This document shows positions 1 to 6,180 of a DNA stretch of 7,050 bases, piece after piece. Numbering within the stretch: the stretch's first letter is position 1; every line of letters starts with the position of its first letter. Both the position numbers and the translations under genes were made by a program. This DNA is from Cytophagales bacterium. GTDB taxonomy: Bacteria; Bacteroidota; Bacteroidia; Cytophagales; Amoebophilaceae. Below the pieces are notes generated by a model. The model saw only the letters and a list, made by a program, of their open reading frames with translations. It had not been told where the DNA came from and did no database searches. The stretch spans positions 1 to 7,050 of the forward strand of contig JAKSDE010000512.1 of the NCBI GenBank assembly GCA_022360235.1, read 5' to 3'.

Positions 1-147
1 AGTAATGAGATGGCACCAAATGGCGGCAAGGCAAAATTGGACGAGGTTGAACAGCTGTGAATCTTCAATGTAAAGTACGGTGAACAACAAGTTGCGAAAC
101 CATAGGATACGCAACCAGAAGCTAGGGTTCGATTCCAGTTGCTAAAG

Positions 148-181
148 GAGCCGGATGACGGGTAACTGTCACGGCCGGTTC
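148..181 (+). ncRNA. Group II intron domain V (catalytic hairpin)
   Basis: This is a canonical 34-nucleotide domain V. The lower helix pairs 148-154 (GAGCCGG) with 175-181 (CCGGTTC) and contains the catalytic AGC triad at 149-151. A two-base CG bulge (172-173) sits on the 3' side. The upper helix pairs 156-161 with 166-171 and is capped by a GTAA tetraloop (162-165) of the GNRA type. All key elements of the active site are present, so this part of the ribozyme shows no decay. Confidence 0.9.
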
Positions 182-184
182 TTA

Positions 185-246
185 GAGAGGAAAGGGCCCC
201 AGGAAGCCTCTTACGGGAGACTTCCGTAGGCCCCGACCTACTCGAC
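185..246 (+). ncRNA. Group II intron domain VI with branch-point A
   Basis: The basal helix pairs GAG (185-187) with CTC (241-243) and AGG (188-190) with CCT (237-239). This leaves A240 unpaired as a bulge, exactly where the lariat branch-point adenosine is expected, 7 nucleotides from the 3' splice site when the last intron base is counted as 1. The distal stem pairs GGGCC (194-198) with GGCCC (229-233) and GGAAG (202-206) with CTTCC (221-225). The intron ends in the AC at 245-246. Confidence 0.85.
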
Positions 247-354
247 AAAATAGCCATTGCCCAAACTATGTTATCAAAGAACTTTAGTGTGGACATGATT
301 TCAGAGGTTACAGGCTTAGCTTGGAACAAATTAATGCCCTCAAATAGTAAGTAA
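247..354 (+). CDS. 3' exon of an Rpn / PD-(D/E)XK nuclease-family transposase gene, interrupted by the intron
   Basis: Immediately after the intron splice site a frame opens for 35 codons (KIAIAQTMLSK... to the TAA at 352-354). The pattern of basic and hydrophobic residues, then MLSKNFSVDMISEVTGL, matches the C-terminal helix of Rpn-type recombination-promoting nucleases (PD-(D/E)XK transposase family), whose proteins commonly end in a motif like IA..ML..G.S.E.I...TGLS. The catalytic core would lie in the 5' exon, outside the window. If the intron splices, the gene could still be expressed; if not, it is disrupted. The family call depends on a short stretch and is tentative; that this is a protein C-terminus is more secure. 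Confidence 0.6.
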   Translation, partial: KIAIAQTMLSKNFSVDMISEVTGLAWNKLMPSNSK

Positions 355-381
355 ATCGATCTGTGTGGAGCTTGGAACAAA
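318..381 (+). repeat. 13-bp direct repeat AGCTTGGAACAAA (318-330 and 369-381)
   Basis: The same 13 bases occur inside the last codons of the Rpn-like gene (318-330) and again 51 bases further on (369-381), just past its stop codon. This could be a small tandem duplication that has since diverged, or the edge of an inserted fragment. The bases between the copies are not obviously repeated. Confidence 0.6.
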
Positions 382-611
382 ACTTTCCTTTTTCTAGTTC
401 TGAGTTTCGAGTTCTTAGTTCTGATGTTGCTTTCAAAACACATAAGGTAAGTGAGGCATAGTATGACCAAGTCTCAAACCTACTTGATAAAATCAGGAAG
501 TTCAGAAGGCAACACAGTGGGGGCCATCACAGGGTGGAGTTCTACCCTGTTTTACTACTCCCTGCTCCTCCTGAGAGGAGGACCTAAAACTCGAACTCGG
601 ACTTAAAAATA
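355..611. other. Intergenic spacer without a supported gene
   Basis: The spacer lies between the Rpn-like gene and the convergent permease gene. It contains a probable plus-strand terminator (529-553), a short imperfect tandem stretch with TAGTTCTGA at 395-403 and 416-424, and a GC-rich hairpin (CTCCTC 565-570 with GAGGAG 575-580) downstream of the permease stop but lacking a T-tract on either strand. A 47-codon plus-strand frame (463-606) has no recognisable homology, so I do not call it a gene. Confidence 0.5.
529..553 (+). terminator. Probable intrinsic terminator
   Basis: ACAGGGTGG (529-537) pairs with CTACCCTGT (542-550) over nine pairs, including one G-T wobble, with an AGTT loop, and is followed by TTTT (550-553). 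The T-tract exists only on the plus strand. It could end transcripts from the Rpn-like gene, although it lies 175 bases past that gene's stop. Confidence 0.45.
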
Positions 612-1829
612 TTAGCTAAACCGAATAGCTTTTACAGGCTGTATTTTTGTTATAATAGCTGTAGGAACTAACAATACGATCGTTACAACGAAGAAAGTAA
701 GCAGGTTAAGGAGGATAATTGTACCCCAGCTCCACGCGATAGGCACATAACTTATATAATAACTCTCTGGGTTAAGTTGGATGATTTTAAAATAGTCCTG
801 TAAAACAGCTAGCCCCAGTCCAATGAGATTCCCCCATAGCATTCCTTTGGCTAACAACAGCATACCACTCCACAGAAAAGTACGCTTTACTTGACTATTA
901 GAGGCTCCTAGTGCTTTTAGAATACCAATCATGGCTGTCCGCTCCATCATTTGAATGAGAATAATAGATACCATATTAGAACTAGCAACAATAAGAATAA
1001 GAATGATAAAAATAAGCACATTTTTGTGGAGGATAGTAAGCCAGTCAAATATAACCCTATGCTGATCTATGGTACTTTGCTCATTCAAATCATAATCTAG
1101 CCAATCAAACAGCAGATCCTCTACCAGATCGATCTGGTCGCTATCTTTCAGAAGCACCTGATAGCCTCCTACTAGACTATCAGGCCAGTGGTTGAGCCGT
1201 TGAATAAGCCGTAAGTCGCAAAAGATAAGATTTTCATCTATCTCTGCCACAGAGGTACTATAAATACCTGTGATCCGTAGTTTTCTATAGCGAGGAGGTT
1301 GCTGTACAAAATAGGCGGTTACTTCCTCGCCTACCTGAAGATTTAATCGAGCAGCTGTCTTATTACTAATGATGATGTCACGACTATAATGCTCTCCCAC
1401 AAAATTTATGGGCGTACCTTCTATCAAATAATCAGTAAGATTTTCCTGAGAAGTGTTGATATCGAGCCCCTTGAGCAAAACACCTTCAACTTCCTTGCCT
1501 ACCTGAAGTAAAGCTGTTTTATGTGCAAAAGCTTGCACATCTTTAATATACGCAGGAAACGATTCTTTCAAATTTTCTACTTTACTTCTGGCAATAGGTA
1601 GTTCTTCATAAGATCGATTGAGCGTATACTGAAAAATGCGTAAGTGACCATTAAAGCTAAATAGCTTATGGCTAATAGCTTTTTGAAATCCATTCAGCGC
1701 AAGAAAAGCGATAAGCATGGTGGTAAGCCCTACGGCTACGCTCACAATAGCTATCTTATGGACAATAGTGGTAAAGGCCTGCGTGCCTGTTTTTCTTATC
1801 CTTTGCGCGATGAAGTAAGTAATAGACAA
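612..1829 (-). CDS. LolC/LolE-type ABC transporter permease (lipoprotein release, FtsX/MacB superfamily)
   Basis: This 405-residue inner-membrane permease probably forms the membrane part of the Lol complex, which extracts lipoproteins from the inner membrane for transfer to LolA. It shows the expected layout: an N-terminal cytoplasmic stretch (SITYFIAQRI), TM1 near 25-47, a large periplasmic domain about 48-268, then TM2 (270-294), TM3 (318-342) and TM4 (368-393). The cytoplasmic loop ERTAMIGILKALGAS (296-310), typical of FtsX-family coupling regions, follows TM2, and a basic end (IQPVKAIRF) closes the protein. The start is TTG (1827-1829); no ATG exists nearby upstream in frame, and the protein begins where relatives in Bacteroidota usually do. 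No LolD ATPase gene is present in the window, so the partner must be encoded elsewhere. LolC and LolE cannot be told apart from this sequence. A MacB-like exporter is less likely, given the length and the N-terminal motif. Confidence 0.88.
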   Translation of the reverse strand: MSITYFIAQRIRKTGTQAFTTIVHKIAIVSVAVGLTTMLIAFLALNGFQKAISHKLFSFNGHLRIFQYTLNRSYEELPIARSKVENLKESFPAYIKDVQAFAHKTALLQVGKEVEGVLLKGLDINTSQENLTDYLIEGTPINFVGEHYSRDIIISNKTAARLNLQVGEEVTAYFVQQPPRYRKLRITGIYSTSVAEIDENLIFCDLRLIQRLNHWPDSLVGGYQVLLKDSDQIDLVEDLLFDWLDYDLNEQSTIDQHRVIFDWLTILHKNVLIFIILILIVASSNMVSIILIQMMERTAMIGILKALGASNSQVKRTFLWSGMLLLAKGMLWGNLIGLGLAVLQDYFKIIQLNPESYYISYVPIAWSWGTIILLNLLTFFVVTIVLLVPTAIITKIQPVKAIRFS

Positions 1830-2167
1830 GCTAATTATTAGTTTTATGTGCTTATAGCGTGAAGCATGTGCTAAAGTTACATAATAATTATACGCTCATA
1901 AAAACAAAACTAAGCTGGTCTTTCTAAAGAAGTTTTCGTGCTATTTGGCAGAAATAGTCATTCCTTCAACAAGTCCTTCGGCTTTTCTTTCGAAAAATTT
2001 AAGCTATAGCGGGCAAGCCAACTTTTCACCCTATAGAATAAGTGGCAAGTCAAAACTTCTCCTTCGGGGACTCACTTTTGGGGAGGTAGACAAAAAAGTC
2101 AATGAAAGGCTAGTGTACTTTTGCGCTTTATTTTGATTCACAGCAAGTTAAAAAGAATATATATAAG
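1830..2167. other. Intergenic region upstream of the permease
   Basis: About 340 bases separate tRNA-Cys from the permease. A candidate minus-strand -7 box lies at 1905-1912. The middle (about 1945-2125) has short frames on both strands with no recognisable protein, and two CCTTCGG-containing segments (about 1971-1977 and 2061-2067) that look like small structured or decayed DNA. A plus-strand TACTTTTG (2116-2123) matches the Bacteroidota -7 box but has no TTTG at the right distance and no gene to serve. No clear terminator follows tRNA-Cys. Confidence 0.5.
1905..1912 (-). promoter_or_regulatory. Candidate Bacteroidota -7 box for the permease gene
   Basis: On the minus strand this reads TAGTTTTG, a perfect match to TAnnTTTG. 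Its right edge lies about 75 bases before the TTG start of the permease. A TTTG at the -33 position is not seen at the usual 19-21 base spacing, so the site is incomplete and may be fortuitous. Confidence 0.35.
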
Positions 2168-2238
2168 AGGTCGCGAGCGGACTCGAACCGCTGTAAAAGG
2201 TTTTGCAGACCTCTGCCTCACCACTCGGCCACGCGACC
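2168..2238 (-). tRNA. tRNA-Cys (GCA)
   Basis: The minus strand folds into a full cloverleaf. The acceptor stem pairs GGTCGCG with CGCGACC, the D stem GCC with GGC, the anticodon stem GAGGT with ACCTT around the loop CTGCAAA, and the T stem AGCGG with CCGCT around TTCGAGT. The anticodon GCA (plus-strand positions 2204-2206) specifies cysteine. The discriminator base is U (position 2168), a known cysteine identity element. The 3' CCA is not encoded, so a CCA-adding enzyme is needed. The tRNA begins 42 bases after the rpsA stop on the same strand, and no clear promoter lies between them, which suggests processing from an rpsA read-through transcript. Confidence 0.95.
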
Positions 2239-2280
2239 TTATCCATTCTTTAGCAACCAGAGGATCATCTAACAAATGCA

Positions 2281-4149
2281 CTATTCTTTCTCTTCGCCTT
2301 CTTTTTTGTCTGCTACTTTTCCTTTTGTCGCTTTTTCCGAACTTTCGATTTTTTTCTTAGCGGACTTTTCATCCACTGCTGCACTGTTTTTGATCTGTTC
2401 TTTCAGGCTAGCCAATGCCTCAATGTCTCCTAATTTAGATTTCCCCGCGCTAATAAGATTTCTAGGAGCAGTAAATTTTTTAGCAGCTTTTTTCTTAAGC
2501 TTTTCTTTCTCTTTGGGTGCTGCAAAAGTGGTTGTATGGGAAAGCAAGATTTTCTGTTCTTTTTTTGAAATATCGATCACCTGAAAATTAAGTATCTCTC
2601 CTACCTCAGCTTCTTTTCCATCTATTTTAATTAAGTTCCTTTTGACGACAAAACCCTCTACACCATAGGGAAGTTCTAAGACAGCCCCTCTATCGACCTT
2701 CTTGATAATTGTACCTTTGTGTACCGAACCTACTTCAAATACTTTCTCAAAAGTATCCCAAGGATTTTCTTCTAACTGTTTCAAACCTAAGGCTAATCTC
2801 CTATTCTCTGCATCTACTTCTAAGACTACTGTTTCTAGTTCATCTCCTACTTTCAGTGCCTCGGTAGGATGTTTACTCTTTTTCGTCCAAGACATATCTG
2901 AAATATGTAGTAGACCATCAATACCCTCTTCTAGCTCTATAAATACCCCAAATTTTGCCATACCTCTAATAATTCCTTTATTCTTAGTACCTACTGCATA
3001 TTTATCTAGAATATCTTTTTTCGTCCAAGGATCCTCCGTAAGTTGTTTGATTCCCAGCGATATCTTTCTTTCTTCACGGTCTATAGTAAGCACAACAGCC
3101 TCTACTTCATCTCCAATCTTTACAAAGTTTTGTGGATTACGTAAATGTTGTGACCATGACATTTCTGAAATATGAATCAACCCTTCTACCCCTGGTATTA
3201 ATTCTAAGAAAGCCCCATAATCTGCTACATTCACAATTTTTCCCTTCACTTTAGCACCTGTTTCGATAGCTGCTGGCAGAGATTCCCACGGATGAGATGT
3301 AAGTTGCTTCATTCCTAAAGAAATACGCCTCTTACTTTCATCAAAGTCAATCACCACTACTTTTACTTTTTGCCCTAGTTCAAGGACTTCTTCAGGGTGA
3401 TTCACCCTCCTCCAAGAGATATCTGTAATGTGTAGTAAGCCATCTACGCCTCCTAAATCGATGAAAACCCCAAAAGCAGTCATGTTTTTGATAACTCCCT
3501 CTAAAATCTGTCCTTTTTCGAGGTTACTTAGAATATCCCCCTTCTGTTTCTCGAGATCTTTTTCAATCAATATTTTGTGCGATACAACGACATTATCATT
3601 AGTGTGGTTGATTTTGACTACCTTGACCTCTATCTTTTTTCCTACAAACACATCAAAATCGCGAATAGGCTTTACATCTACTTGTGATCCCGGGAGGAAG
3701 GATTCGATACCAAAAATATCTACAATCAATCCCCCTTTAGTTCTTCGCTTTACAAGGCCTTCGATTACTTTATCATTATCTAAAGCCGCTTGAATCTTAT
3801 TCCAACCGCTTACAAGATTTGCTTTTTTCCTAGAGAGAACTAATTGGCCTTTGGAATTCTCTTGTCTTTCTACATAGACCTCTATCTCATCGCCAACTTT
3901 TAGGTCAGGCATACCTCTAAATTCAGAAAGTGGTACCAGTCCATCTGACTTAAAACCAACATTCACAATCACATCTCGGTCGTTAATGCTTACTACTGTA
4001 CCCTTAACGACTTCATGCTCCTTAATGGGAGTAAGTGCCTCCTCATAGAATTTATTCAGTTCTTCTCTTTCTTTATCAGTATAATCAGTGCCAAACTTCT
4101 TGTTAACTTTGGTTGGCTCTCCGTTAAAAATTTTTTCTTTTTTGTTCAT
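2281..4149 (-). CDS. rpsA: 30S ribosomal protein S1
   Basis: S1 binds mRNA on the 30S subunit and helps load structured or poorly ribosome-bound messages. The 622 residues hold six S1 (OB-fold) domains at roughly 46-108, 126-192, 213-281, 298-368, 385-457 and 473-537. Domains 3 to 5 carry the clear repeat signature: FGVFI or YGAFL, then GLLHI(T/S)D.SW or GLIHISEMSW, and an end like ISLG(M/I)KQL. Domains 1 and 2 are more diverged, as usual for the ribosome-anchoring end. A Lys/Glu/Ala-rich tail (about 540-622) of low complexity follows domain 6 and is probably disordered. The ATG start (4147-4149) is preceded by an AGAGAGGA stretch whose end lies 10 bases upstream, an SD-like element at slightly long spacing. 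A near-consensus promoter lies about 100 bases upstream. tRNA-Cys follows 42 bases after the stop. Confidence 0.97.
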   Translation of the reverse strand: MNKKEKIFNGEPTKVNKKFGTDYTDKEREELNKFYEEALTPIKEHEVVKGTVVSINDRDVIVNVGFKSDGLVPLSEFRGMPDLKVGDEIEVYVERQENSKGQLVLSRKKANLVSGWNKIQAALDNDKVIEGLVKRRTKGGLIVDIFGIESFLPGSQVDVKPIRDFDVFVGKKIEVKVVKINHTNDNVVVSHKILIEKDLEKQKGDILSNLEKGQILEGVIKNMTAFGVFIDLGGVDGLLHITDISWRRVNHPEEVLELGQKVKVVVIDFDESKRRISLGMKQLTSHPWESLPAAIETGAKVKGKIVNVADYGAFLELIPGVEGLIHISEMSWSQHLRNPQNFVKIGDEVEAVVLTIDREERKISLGIKQLTEDPWTKKDILDKYAVGTKNKGIIRGMAKFGVFIELEEGIDGLLHISDMSWTKKSKHPTEALKVGDELETVVLEVDAENRRLALGLKQLEENPWDTFEKVFEVGSVHKGTIIKKVDRGAVLELPYGVEGFVVKRNLIKIDGKEAEVGEILNFQVIDISKKEQKILLSHTTTFAAPKEKEKLKKKAAKKFTAPRNLISAGKSKLGDIEALASLKEQIKNSAAVDEKSAKKKIESSEKATKGKVADKKEGEEKE

Positions 4150-4446
4150 GAAATCAAAATCCTCTCTTATAATTTAATTTTAAAGTATTACTTTGTAACA
4201 GAGCATAGCGCTCAAAATTGCGCGGCTTCTCGAAACAAAATGGAAACAAATTTAAGAATTATTGGAAGAAAGGCAAAAGAAGTCGGAGTATAGCTTACTA
4301 TGAATACACAAAATATTTTTTAGAAGAGAATTATAGAGAGGAGATGTTGCGTTTTAGTATTTTTCTGTAAGTGTCCCTTATACTCTCCATGTTTAAGTAG
4401 CAGCATCACCTTTGCAAGATGCGTTTTATACTACTGGCAATAATAG
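4150..4446. other. Intergenic region with the rpsA leader and the symporter 3' flank
   Basis: The part nearest rpsA is its mRNA leader. On the minus strand it can form small hairpins, including GAGC-GCTAT-GCTC and AAAGT-AAT-ACTTT, which could be sites for S1 feedback control; that role is only a guess. The part nearest the symporter stop (about 4280-4446) holds a weak hairpin (GCATC 4403-4407 with GATGC 4418-4422) followed by GTTTT on the plus strand only. No convincing minus-strand terminator for the symporter is visible. Confidence 0.45.
4247..4277 (-). promoter_or_regulatory. rpsA promoter, full Bacteroidota consensus
   Basis: On the minus strand TTTG (4277-4274) is followed, after exactly 19 bases, by TAAATTTG (4254-4247). 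This matches TTTG-N19-TAnnTTTG at every defined base, the consensus for the primary sigma factor of Bacteroidota. Transcription should begin near 4240, giving a leader of about 90 bases before the rpsA ATG. Confidence 0.8.
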
Positions 4447-5880
4447 TCATGGCCCTACATCTTTTTCTCGCTTTACAAAAGCAAAGCCACGATTTTGGAT
4501 AAGATGTGTACTAAAGAAAGTGACGCCATTAGCTATAAGAGCAAAGAGTAGCGCTAAATACTGTAGCTTTACCTCTAGCAATAGAACAGATAGTATAAAG
4601 GTAATTAATGTAACAAAGAGGGCCATAAAAAAAGACTTCGCATCTGTCTTCACGCCTAAGATACCTGCCACAAAAGGAATCATTACAATTGACCCGAAAA
4701 GACTAGAGGCATAGAAGATTAGTTTAACCAAGTTTTCTGATAGTAAGCCTATGAAGATCGCTATTACACCTAGTATAAAGGTGGTCAGTTTGACGAACTG
4801 CAGTTCATTGATTACTACCTTGCTTTTATCAAGCATCGGTTTGACTACATCATGACTTAATAAGAGCCCCCCAGAATTTAAATATGAGTCAGCTGTAGAC
4901 ATAATCACCGCTAATAATCCTGCTACTGCCAAACCCTTTGTACCTACAGAAAAAAGCTCATTCACCATATGGGGTAGGGCTGTATTGGCACTAATTGCTG
5001 GATAGGAGACTAGCACAGAGAAACCGATAATCGTTACTATTAATTGGAATGGAAGGATAAAGGTACCTGTAATTATAAACATACGAGAAGCTTGCTGCTT
5101 ATCACGTGCCATTAGCATTCTTTGCATAGAGGGAGGACTTAAAGAAAAAACAGGACAAGCAGTCCATATTAAGAACAACACAAAGTAGTAAGTAAATTTT
5201 TCATGACCAAAGATTTCAAGTTTTTCAGCAGGAATTTTATTCCACAACTGGCTCAACCCTCCCACGTGATTGACTCCCACCTTGGCTATAAGGGGAATCA
5301 CAACAATGAGTATGCTAAACTGAATGACATCCGTGATAGCGACAGACTTGATACCTCCTAAAGCAGCATAAATAATCATAGTGAAACCCCCTATCCATAT
5401 AGCAATGTCTTTCTCAACACCAAGCAATGATTCACAGACATAGCCTAGCGCTAAGGTCTGAGAGGCAACGATAAGCATACAAAACAGAAAGCCAACAATA
5501 CCTGTAATAACGCTAGCCTTTGTTCCATAAAGTCTACCCATTACCTCGCCCATGGTTATACTGCCTTCAAAGAAAGCTATTTTAGGAGCGATAAATAGGC
5601 CCGTAAATAGGTAAGAGATAACAACGCCTAACGATACTGCTGTCATGATAATACCATCTGAGCATATATTTGTTACTACTCCAAGGGTACTCGTTCCTCC
5701 CTCGAGTGTAGCAATCGAGGTAATTGTCAATACTAAAGTGCTATACGTCCTGTCCGCAATAGCGTAACTGTTAATATTTTTGATGCCTTTTCCTACATAC
5801 AAGCCCACACCTAAGGTGAATAGTAGGGATAGATAAACTATCCAATGATCTAGGGTAGTATATTTTGCTAACTCAACCAT
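4447..5880 (-). CDS. Sodium:solute symporter (SSS family), substrate unknown
   Basis: This inner-membrane carrier imports a small solute with sodium ions, using the LeuT-like inverted-repeat fold. The protein is 477 residues from the ATG (5878-5880). An adjacent TTG (5881-5883) follows an in-frame TGA and is the only alternative start, so ATG is preferred. About 13 hydrophobic segments run along its length. Numbered from the TTG, the family signatures are ALGGIKSVAITDVIQ (174-188) and GLAVAGL.AVIMSTADSYLN (317-336). The STADS stretch (329-333) matches the Ser/Thr residues that form the Na2 sodium site in PutP and vSGLT. The substrate cannot be assigned; proline, pantothenate and other carboxylates all occur in this family. 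The gene starts 50 bases behind tRNA-Gln with no clear promoter between, so it may be read from the tRNA promoter. Confidence 0.9.
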   Translation of the reverse strand: MVELAKYTTLDHWIVYLSLLFTLGVGLYVGKGIKNINSYAIADRTYSTLVLTITSIATLEGGTSTLGVVTNICSDGIIMTAVSLGVVISYLFTGLFIAPKIAFFEGSITMGEVMGRLYGTKASVITGIVGFLFCMLIVASQTLALGYVCESLLGVEKDIAIWIGGFTMIIYAALGGIKSVAITDVIQFSILIVVIPLIAKVGVNHVGGLSQLWNKIPAEKLEIFGHEKFTYYFVLFLIWTACPVFSLSPPSMQRMLMARDKQQASRMFIITGTFILPFQLIVTIIGFSVLVSYPAISANTALPHMVNELFSVGTKGLAVAGLLAVIMSTADSYLNSGGLLLSHDVVKPMLDKSKVVINELQFVKLTTFILGVIAIFIGLLSENLVKLIFYASSLFGSIVMIPFVAGILGVKTDAKSFFMALFVTLITFILSVLLLEVKLQYLALLFALIANGVTFFSTHLIQNRGFAFVKREKDVGP

Positions 5881-5930
5881 CAATCAGGAAATTTTTTCAA
5901 GTCATAGAGAGCAGCTACACTGAGAGACTG

Positions 5931-6003
5931 CTGTCCGACTAGGGCTCGAACCTAGAGTCTTCTGGACCAAAACCAGACGTGTTGCCAATTACACCATCGG
6001 ACA
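5931..6003 (-). tRNA. tRNA-Gln (UUG)
   Basis: The minus strand gives a complete cloverleaf: acceptor TGTCCGA with TCGGACA, D stem GTGT with ACAC, anticodon stem TCTGG with CCAGA around TTTTGGT, and T stem CTAGG with CCTAG around TTCGAGC. The anticodon is TTG, reading CAA and, by wobble, CAG. The U1-A72 end and the G discriminator (5931) agree with glutamine identity. CCA is not encoded. The symporter follows downstream on the same strand. Confidence 0.96.
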
Positions 6004-6027
6004 ATTTTATGCGTTACGTTGAGCCTA

Positions 6028-6057
6028 CAAAAGTAGACTGAATTTTTTAAATTGAAA
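6028..6057 (-). promoter_or_regulatory. Promoter for tRNA-Gln (and perhaps the symporter)
   Basis: On the minus strand a perfect -7 box, TACTTTTG (6035-6028), lies 24 bases before the tRNA. At the -33 position TTTC (6057-6054) sits 18 bases upstream, one mismatch from TTTG and one base shorter than the usual spacing. The predicted start is near 6021, leaving a short 5' leader for RNase P removal. Confidence 0.6.
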
Positions 6058-6106
6058 AGTGGTTGGTTGATCCTTGTTCTCTCGCAGTTCAATACAATAG
6101 CTTATT

Positions 6107-6142
6107 TTTGATTGGCTATAAGGCTGGAATATTTTAGTTTTG
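6107..6142 (+). promoter_or_regulatory. Promoter for the outer-membrane protein gene
   Basis: A perfect -7 box, TAGTTTTG, lies at 6135-6142. The nearest upstream match is ATTG (6111-6114) at 20 bases; an exact TTTG (6107-6110) is 24 bases away, longer than usual. Transcription would start near 6149, about 32 bases before the ATG at 6181. This argues against the longer frame that opens at 6112, because that start would precede the promoter. The region is divergent with the tRNA-Gln promoter. Confidence 0.55.
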
Positions 6143-6180
6143 CAACAAAACTATTATTAGCTAACAGGTCACTAAAAATC

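Larger units (their letters stand above)
1..246 (+). mobile_element. Group II intron, 3' portion (5' part lies outside the window)
   Basis: This is the 3' end of a self-splicing retroelement. The call rests on consecutive domain V (148-181) and domain VI (185-246) structures followed by a 3' splice site ending in AC at 245-246. Directly after it a protein reading frame resumes, as expected at an intron-exon border. Positions 1-147 hold no recognisable reverse transcriptase end: the plus frames close at 58-60 and 71-73. They do contain RNA-like pairing, for example GTTGCG with CGCAAC around 92-115. This stretch is either the tail of domain IV after the intron-encoded protein or part of domains II-IV. 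The intron looks richer in G and C than the genes around it, consistent with an acquired element. The 5' end, any reverse transcriptase and the structural class cannot be judged from this window. Confidence 0.88.

Noticed and set aside
463..606. 47-codon plus-strand frame in the spacer
   Set aside because: It has no recognisable protein, no promoter, and a terminator-like hairpin inside it.
1945..2136. 63-codon plus-strand frame upstream of tRNA-Cys
   Set aside because: It shows no family resemblance, its composition is unlike the nearby genes, and it has no promoter. I treat it as chance.
2276..3793. Several plus-strand frames opposite rpsA
   Set aside because: They are antisense shadows of the S1 repeats, rich in Ser, Phe and Pro as expected for the reverse of a Lys/Glu-rich gene.
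4412..4714. 100-codon plus-strand frame opposite the symporter end
   Set aside because: It overlaps the real symporter C-terminus in antisense and has no features of its own.
6112..6180. Upstream start for the barrel protein
   Set aside because: It would place 23 extra residues before a clean signal peptide and lies before the predicted transcription start.
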